Positions 59,400-64,000 of a stretch of 64,000 bases of DNA are shown piece after piece. The position numbers and the translations under genes are program-made. Position 1 is the first letter of the stretch. Every line of letters begins with the position of its first letter. This stretch comes from JAGXQV01 sp964505475 (lineage in GTDB: Bacteria; Pseudomonadota; Gammaproteobacteria; Burkholderiales; Sulfuricellaceae), in the NCBI GenBank assembly GCA_964505475.1, contig CAZDIJ010000005.1:1-64000 (forward strand), in the 5' to 3' direction. Below the pieces are notes generated by a model, which made no database searches, had not been told where the DNA came from, and saw nothing but the letters and a program-made list of their open reading frames with translations.

Positions 59400-59851
59400 T
59401 GGCCGGGGTTCCCCGGAAGTTTCACCACGGTCAGCCAGAATCCCTCGATCGACTTGACGATCTCCATGAATTCCTCCAGTTCCACCGGCTTGGTGATGTA
59501 GCAGTTGGCGTGCATGCCGTAGGCTTGCGCGATGTCGGCTTCCGCCGCCGAGGTGGTCAGGATCACCACCGGGATGTGTTTGAGATTGCCGTCGGATTTG
59601 ATCTGGCGCAGCACTTCGCGGCCGTCCATCCGGGGCATGTTGAGGTCGAGCAGCACCAGATCGGGAAGCGGCTGGCTGCCGTAGGGCGCTTCCTGGCGCA
59701 GCATTTTCATGGCTTCCAGGCCGTCGCCGGCGACGTACAGGTTGACCGCTATCCGCGCCTCCTTCATGGCTTCGCGGGTAAGCCGCACGTCGCCGGGATT
59801 GTCCTCGACCAGCAGGATATCCACGGCGTGTATGAGTTGATCGTGGCTCAT
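59396..59851 (-). CDS. Single-domain response regulator (Rcp1-like)
   Basis: This 151-residue receiver-only protein starts at 59851, overlapping the kinase gene by 4 bp. DILLVEDNPGDVRLTREAM, Asp69 in LVLLDLNMPRMDG and Lys121 in CYITKPVELEEFM are intact. The VEDNPGD and long alpha-4/5 region resemble Rcp1-type regulators, which are partners of phytochrome-like histidine kinases. It probably receives a phosphate from the upstream kinase. Confidence 0.93.
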   Translation of the reverse strand: MSHDQLIHAVDILLVEDNPGDVRLTREAMKEARIAVNLYVAGDGLEAMKMLRQEAPYGSQPLPDLVLLDLNMPRMDGREVLRQIKSDGNLKHIPVVILTTSAAEADIAQAYGMHANCYITKPVELEEFMEIVKSIEGFWLTVVKLPGNPGQ

Positions 59852-61707
59852 GGCATCGTTGGCTGTTGCCCCTCCAATGTTGTCGGTATAGTGAAATAGA
59901 ACGTCGATCCCTTGCCGGGTTCCGATTCTACCCAGATGCGCCCGCGGTGTCGCTCGACGATGCGTTTGCAGATCGCCAGGCCGATGCCGGTGCCGGGGTA
60001 TTTTTCGCGGCTGTGCAGGCGCTTGAAGATCAGGAAAATTTTCTCGAAATATTCCGGCGCGATGCCGATGCCGTTGTCGCCGACCGAAAAGATCCACTCG
60101 TTGCCGTTGCGCCGGGCGGTAATGTGGACGCGCGGCGTGTCGGCTCCGTGGAACTTGATGGCGTTGCCGATCAGGTTTTGCAGCAGTTGGCCGAATTGCG
60201 AATGAATCACCGGCACGGCGGGCAGTATGTCCTGGGTGATTTCGGCGCGGTGTTCCTCGATCAGCGGCCTGAGGTTGGCCAGGACTTCCGCCAGCACCTG
60301 GTTGGCGTCGGTCGTTTCGAACTGGCTGTTGTCGATGCCGACCAGCGCATAGGTGAGTTGGTCGTTGATGAGGTGCTGCATGCGGGTGACGCCTTCCACC
60401 GCATAGCCGATGAATTCGTGCGCTTCCTGATCCAACTGGCTGTTGTAGCGCCGCTCCAGCAGTTGCACGAAGCTCGCCACCATGCGCAGCGGTTCTTGCA
60501 GGTCGTGCGAGGCGATGTAGGCGAATTGCGCCAGGTCGGCGTTGGAGCGCGACAATTCTTCCAGGCTCTCGTTGAGCGCTTTTTCCGTGAGGCGATGCTG
60601 GGCGATTTCCACCTGGAGTTCGCGGGTGCGTTCCGCCACCCGCGTTTCCAGTTCGAGATTGGCCTGGTGCAGGACATCTTCCTCGAATTCGTGGCGCGCC
60701 AGGTCGAAACGCATTTGCTGCTGGCGCCACAACAGGATGGCGGCGACGGCGGTCAGCCCGACCAGCAGGGCGCAGAGCGAAGCGACCAGCACCATGCGCT
60801 CGCGCAAGGGCGCCGCTACTTCGGCGCGGTCGATCTTGGCGACCAGAACCCAGGGCGAATCGGGAATGCGGCGCAATACCGAGAGCACCTCGACGCCCCG
60901 GTAATCTTTGCCCTCGAACGCCCCCTCCGCGCCGAGCGCCGCCCTGACGGCGGGCAGATCGGTTTCGCCGAGCGGCTGGCGCAGCGACAAGGCAACCGCC
61001 GGGTTGTGGCGCAACTCGTTCAGGAACAGCACGCTGTCGCCGTCGCGGCGCACCAGCAGGCTTTCCGCGGTGGCGCTGGGGGTAGGCCAGGTCTGGATCA
61101 GCGGATAAAGAAAGTGGCGCGGGTCGATTTCAAACGCCAGCACGCCGATGACGGTCTTTTGCCCGCCGGCCTCGGCCAGCAAGGGGACGAACAGGCTAAG
61201 GTGCACCCGCTCCGCGGGATTCGCGGCGTGAAAATCGAGAAACTGGACGCGCTGGCTGCGCACCGCCTCCCGTACCGCCGGCCGGGAGTATTCGCAGGGG
61301 AGATCGGCATCCTCGGTCGAGGCGAGACGCATTTTTCCCGACGGATCGAACAGGTAAACGCAGCGGTAATGGCGCGCGTGGCGCGGCGCTTTCATCCAGT
61401 CCAGCAAGGCTTGCCGTTCCGCCGCGTTCTTGGCGCCGCCGGCCAGCCAGCGGCGGGCATACTCGACGATGAAGGAGGTGGTGCGGATCGACTCCGCCTC
61501 GGCCATGCGTTCCTCGCGCCAGTCCGCGATCTGGCGCGCTTTCAGAGCGGCGATGGCGGCGAGTACATGGTTTTTTTCCTGGAAGGCGTGCGCCAGTTGG
61601 TTGCGCAGATAACCGTAACCGGCCGCGCCGATGCCGGCGGCGAGCAGCAGGAACAGCGCCACCAGGCGCCATGGCAGCAGATTGGGTTTCCGCCGGGCGG
61701 CCGCCAT
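59848..61707 (-). CDS. Membrane sensor histidine kinase with extracytoplasmic sensor
   Basis: This 619-residue protein has a transmembrane helix at about 13-33, a large periplasmic part (about 35-300) rich in conserved blocks like CVYLFDPSGKMRLAS and VIGVLAFEIDP (dCache-like), a second helix near 305-328, then a coiled coil and HisKA (ASHDLQEPLRMVASFVQLLERRY) with the phospho-accepting His, and an ATPase with NLIGNAIKFHG and GIGIAPEYFEKIFLIFKRLH, GTGIGLAICK. The upstream frame belongs to the neighbour gene; the start at 61707 overlaps its stop as TGATG. Confidence 0.92.
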   Translation of the reverse strand: MAAARRKPNLLPWRLVALFLLLAAGIGAAGYGYLRNQLAHAFQEKNHVLAAIAALKARQIADWREERMAEAESIRTTSFIVEYARRWLAGGAKNAAERQALLDWMKAPRHARHYRCVYLFDPSGKMRLASTEDADLPCEYSRPAVREAVRSQRVQFLDFHAANPAERVHLSLFVPLLAEAGGQKTVIGVLAFEIDPRHFLYPLIQTWPTPSATAESLLVRRDGDSVLFLNELRHNPAVALSLRQPLGETDLPAVRAALGAEGAFEGKDYRGVEVLSVLRRIPDSPWVLVAKIDRAEVAAPLRERMVLVASLCALLVGLTAVAAILLWRQQQMRFDLARHEFEEDVLHQANLELETRVAERTRELQVEIAQHRLTEKALNESLEELSRSNADLAQFAYIASHDLQEPLRMVASFVQLLERRYNSQLDQEAHEFIGYAVEGVTRMQHLINDQLTYALVGIDNSQFETTDANQVLAEVLANLRPLIEEHRAEITQDILPAVPVIHSQFGQLLQNLIGNAIKFHGADTPRVHITARRNGNEWIFSVGDNGIGIAPEYFEKIFLIFKRLHSREKYPGTGIGLAICKRIVERHRGRIWVESEPGKGSTFYFTIPTTLEGQQPTMP

Positions 61708-64000
61708 CAGGCGTCTTGCTCCCGGCGTTCCTGCAAGAACCGCGAAATTTCGCCGGCGGGCAGCGGGCGGCTGAAATAATAGCCCTGCATTTCGTCGCAG
61801 CCGTTTTCCCGGAGCAGCGCCAACTGCTCGGCGGTTTCCACCCCTTCGGCGATGACCTTGAGGTTGAGGCTGTGGCCGAGGGCGATCACCGCTCGGGCGA
61901 TCGCCAGGTCGTTGGGGTCGCTGGTGATGTCGCGGACGAAGGACTGGTCGATCTTCAACTTGTCGAGGTTGAAACGCTTGAGGTAGCCGAGCGAGGAGAA
62001 ACCGGTGCCGAAATCGTCGATCGACAGTTGCACGCCCATGACCTTGAATTGATGCAGGGTCGCCAGCGTTTCCTCGGTATCCTGCATCAGGATGCTTTCC
62101 GTCAGCTCCAGTTCCAGGCAGCCGGGGGGCAGGCCGCTGGCGGCGAGCGCCTGCTCCACCGCCGCCACCAGTCCGGGCTGGCGGAATTGGCGCGCCGACA
62201 GGTTGACCGCCACGCACAGGCCGCCGTGCCCTTGTTCGTGCCAAGCCTTGGCCTGGAGGCAGGCCTGCTGGATCACCCATTCGCCGATCGGCACGATCAG
62301 CCCGGTTTCCTCGCCGATGGGAATGAAATTGGCCGGTGAAACCATGCCCAGCTCGGGATGGCGCAGGCGGATCAACGCTTCGACGCCGACGATGGCGCCG
62401 CCGGCGATGCCTACCTGGGGCTGGTAATGTAGTTCGAATTGGCGGAGCGCCAGGGCATGGCGCAGACTGTTTTCCAGCACCAGCGTTTCGAAGGTGCGCA
62501 CGTTCATATCCTGGGTATAGAACTGGCAGTTGTTGCGCCCCAGTTCCTTGGCGCGGTACATCGCCACGTCGGCGTTCTTCAGCAGGGTCGGGGTATTGTC
62601 GCCGTCGTCGGGATAGACGCTGATGCCGATGCTGCTGGTGATGATGATTTCCTGCCCCTCGAGCTGGAAAGGCTGGTTCATGGCGGCCAGGATGTTTTTC
62701 GCCATGGCCGTGATTTCGTTGAGGTTGTGCACCTCGGCCATCAGCACCACGAATTCGTCGCCGCCGCTGCGCGCCAGCGTATCGAGCGCGCGGATGCAGC
62801 CGCCCAGGCGTTCCGCCACCAGCTTTAGCAGACGGTCGCCGAAATCGTGGTTGAGCGATTCGTTGATGTTCTTGAAACGGTCGAGGTCGATCAGCAGCAA
62901 GGCCGATTTGTTGTGCTGATACTGGCAGGCCGCCAGGGCTTGCGTGGTGCGGTCATGCAACAGCGTCCGGTTGGGCAGGCCGGTCAGGGCGTCGTGATGG
63001 GCGAGATAGTTGATGCGCTCCTCGGCCGCCTTGCGCTGGGTGATGTCGGTAAAGGTGCCGACGAAGTGGGTGGTTTCCCCCTTGTCGTTCTTCACGTTGC
63101 CGATGCTCATCCATTCCGGGTAGATTTCGCCGTTTTTGCGTTTGTTCCAGATTTCCCCCTGCCAGTGGCCGGTTTCCAGCAGGGAAGTCCACATCTTGCG
63201 GTAAAAATCCTTGTCGTGCCGCCCGGACTTGAGCAGGCGCGGGGTTTCGCCCAGTATTTCGGAGGGGCTGTAGCCGGTGATCCGGGAAAAGGCGTCGTTG
63301 ACCTTGAGGATATTCCCCGCGCTATCGGTAATGACGATGCCTTCGGCGCTGCTCTCGAACACCTTGGCGGCGAGGCGCAGATTTTCCTCGCTTTGCCGGC
63401 GTTCGCTGACATCGTCGTAAATCGCCACGATTTCGCCGCTCGGCAGTTTGTAGACGTAATTCTCGCGCCAGCCGGAAATGCGCCCGTCCTGGTAAAAAGT
63501 CAGCGGAAAATGTTCCGCCTCGCCGCTTCGCCAGACGCGGCGGAACACGTCGAGGACGCCGAAATCCGCGGCGCCGGGGAAAACCTCCGTCAAGGCCTTG
63601 CCGATGACCTGGTCGCGCCCGATGCGCTCGATATTTTCCGCCGCCCGGTTGAAGGCGCTGAACACGAAATCCTGGCCGTCCGCCGAGGGGCGGTAAACCG
63701 CCACACCGCTGCCCATATGCTCGAACAGCGCCGAAAGACGCGCCTCGTTTTCGTGGAGCGAGCGGCCGATGCGATGGCGTTCGATGGCATAGCGCGCCAC
63801 CCGGGTCAACAGATGGGGGGTGGCGTCGCTCTTGACCAGGTAATCCTGGGCGCCGGAACGCACCGCCTCGATCGCCAGCGCCTCGTCGTCCAGGCCGGTA
63901 AGCACCACCACCGGGACATCCGGCGCCGCCTGTTCGATGCTCTGCACGGTATGCATGCCCTGGCTGTCGGGCAGCGACAAATCCAGCAGGATTACCGCGA
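61707..64000 (-). CDS. REC-PAS-PAS-GGDEF-EAL c-di-GMP enzyme, incomplete (continues right of the window)
   Basis: The visible part (764 codons) starts inside a receiver domain whose phospho-acceptor Asp lies in VILLDLSLPDSQG, followed by QDYLVKSDA. Two PAS domains follow, then GGDEF (LARSGGDEFVVLMAEV; an RALD I-site lies five residues before) and an intact EAL domain (EALIRLRHPELG, NLSARQFR, ELTESILM, DDFGTGFSS, KIDQSFVRD, EGVET). Both synthesis and breakdown sites are complete. The first codons of the gene lie beyond position 64000. It is the first visible gene of the signalling operon. Confidence 0.93.
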   Translation of the reverse strand, partial: AVILLDLSLPDSQGMHTVQSIEQAAPDVPVVVLTGLDDEALAIEAVRSGAQDYLVKSDATPHLLTRVARYAIERHRIGRSLHENEARLSALFEHMGSGVAVYRPSADGQDFVFSAFNRAAENIERIGRDQVIGKALTEVFPGAADFGVLDVFRRVWRSGEAEHFPLTFYQDGRISGWRENYVYKLPSGEIVAIYDDVSERRQSEENLRLAAKVFESSAEGIVITDSAGNILKVNDAFSRITGYSPSEILGETPRLLKSGRHDKDFYRKMWTSLLETGHWQGEIWNKRKNGEIYPEWMSIGNVKNDKGETTHFVGTFTDITQRKAAEERINYLAHHDALTGLPNRTLLHDRTTQALAACQYQHNKSALLLIDLDRFKNINESLNHDFGDRLLKLVAERLGGCIRALDTLARSGGDEFVVLMAEVHNLNEITAMAKNILAAMNQPFQLEGQEIIITSSIGISVYPDDGDNTPTLLKNADVAMYRAKELGRNNCQFYTQDMNVRTFETLVLENSLRHALALRQFELHYQPQVGIAGGAIVGVEALIRLRHPELGMVSPANFIPIGEETGLIVPIGEWVIQQACLQAKAWHEQGHGGLCVAVNLSARQFRQPGLVAAVEQALAASGLPPGCLELELTESILMQDTEETLATLHQFKVMGVQLSIDDFGTGFSSLGYLKRFNLDKLKIDQSFVRDITSDPNDLAIARAVIALGHSLNLKVIAEGVETAEQLALLRENGCDEMQGYYFSRPLPAGEISRFLQERREQDA

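Noticed and set aside
59866..61779. 637-codon plus-strand frame opposite the histidine kinase
   Set aside because: The opposite strand encodes an intact histidine kinase; the frame is a by-product of high GC.
1..64000. tRNA or rRNA genes
   Set aside because: No cloverleaf-like or rRNA-like stretch was recognised; the only structured RNA seen is the 6S RNA.

Overview
The window looks like a stretch of a Betaproteobacterial chromosome. This is an inference: the zapB-like/zapA/6S RNA/5-formyl-THF cyclo-ligase order is the classic proteobacterial arrangement, and the gene repertoire (LPS core genes, TPR-type O-GlcNAc-transferase-like enzymes, c-di-GMP signalling) fits the Nitrosomonadales/Gallionellales type of genome. 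No rRNA, tRNA or CRISPR array was seen. The right third (about 43-64 kb) is visibly GC-rich. The left two thirds are mixed and locally AT-rich, as expected for an accessory surface-polysaccharide region.

Layout. (1) 1-2.9 kb: a carbamoyltransferase gene cut off by the end of an IS element at the window edge, a GT2 glycosyltransferase and a nucleotide-sugar epimerase. (2) 3-15.4 kb: manC, a set of tetratricopeptide-repeat (TPR) proteins carrying GT9-like or GT41 (OGT-like) catalytic ends, then gmd, an fcl/colC-like reductase and a PLP enzyme with a ColD-type histidine. Together the sugar genes suggest GDP-mannose to GDP-L-fucose or, more likely, a GDP-colitose-like 3,6-dideoxy sugar. (3) 15.4-28.6 kb: secreted proteins (an adhesin-E-like protein, a two-repeat lipocalin-like protein, a glycine/serine-rich beta protein, a matrixin metalloprotease, a GspC-like protein and a subtilase) around two further very large TPR-glycosyltransferases on the minus strand. 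(4) 28.6-43.2 kb: an O-antigen/exopolysaccharide unit with an ABC exporter (Wzm/Wzt), an acyltransferase-like protein, several SAM methyltransferases, a 947-residue methyltransferase/coiled-coil/double-GT2 fusion, a Wzx-type flippase, two GT2 enzymes and a WbaP-type initiating transferase. It is littered with gene relics and short MITE-like repeats. (5) 43.3-55.5 kb, minus strand: an LPS-core operon of tightly overlapping genes (three GT9 heptosyltransferase-like genes, WaaG-like and other GT4 enzymes, an FkbM methyltransferase, MsbA, an O-antigen-ligase-like protein), interrupted by a YefM-YoeB toxin-antitoxin pair. (6) 55.7-58.3 kb, plus strand: zapB-like, zapA, 6S RNA, 5-FCL, an EVE-domain protein and a TauE/SafE permease. 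(7) 58.5-64 kb, minus strand: a signalling operon of REC-PAS-PAS-GGDEF-EAL (continues off the window), a membrane histidine kinase, a single-domain REC protein and a REC-GGDEF protein.

How the genes fit together: nucleotide sugars from manC/gmd/fcl/colD feed glycosyltransferases; WbaP starts a lipid-linked glycan; both a flippase and an ABC exporter could move glycans across the inner membrane; the ligase and core-LPS operon supply the acceptor. The TPR-glycosyltransferases share a nearly constant N-terminal TPR leader attached to different catalytic ends and are the best candidate for an undescribed system (a modular protein- or glycan-modifying set). Two secreted proteins in the same region share an approximately 112-residue domain that I cannot name.
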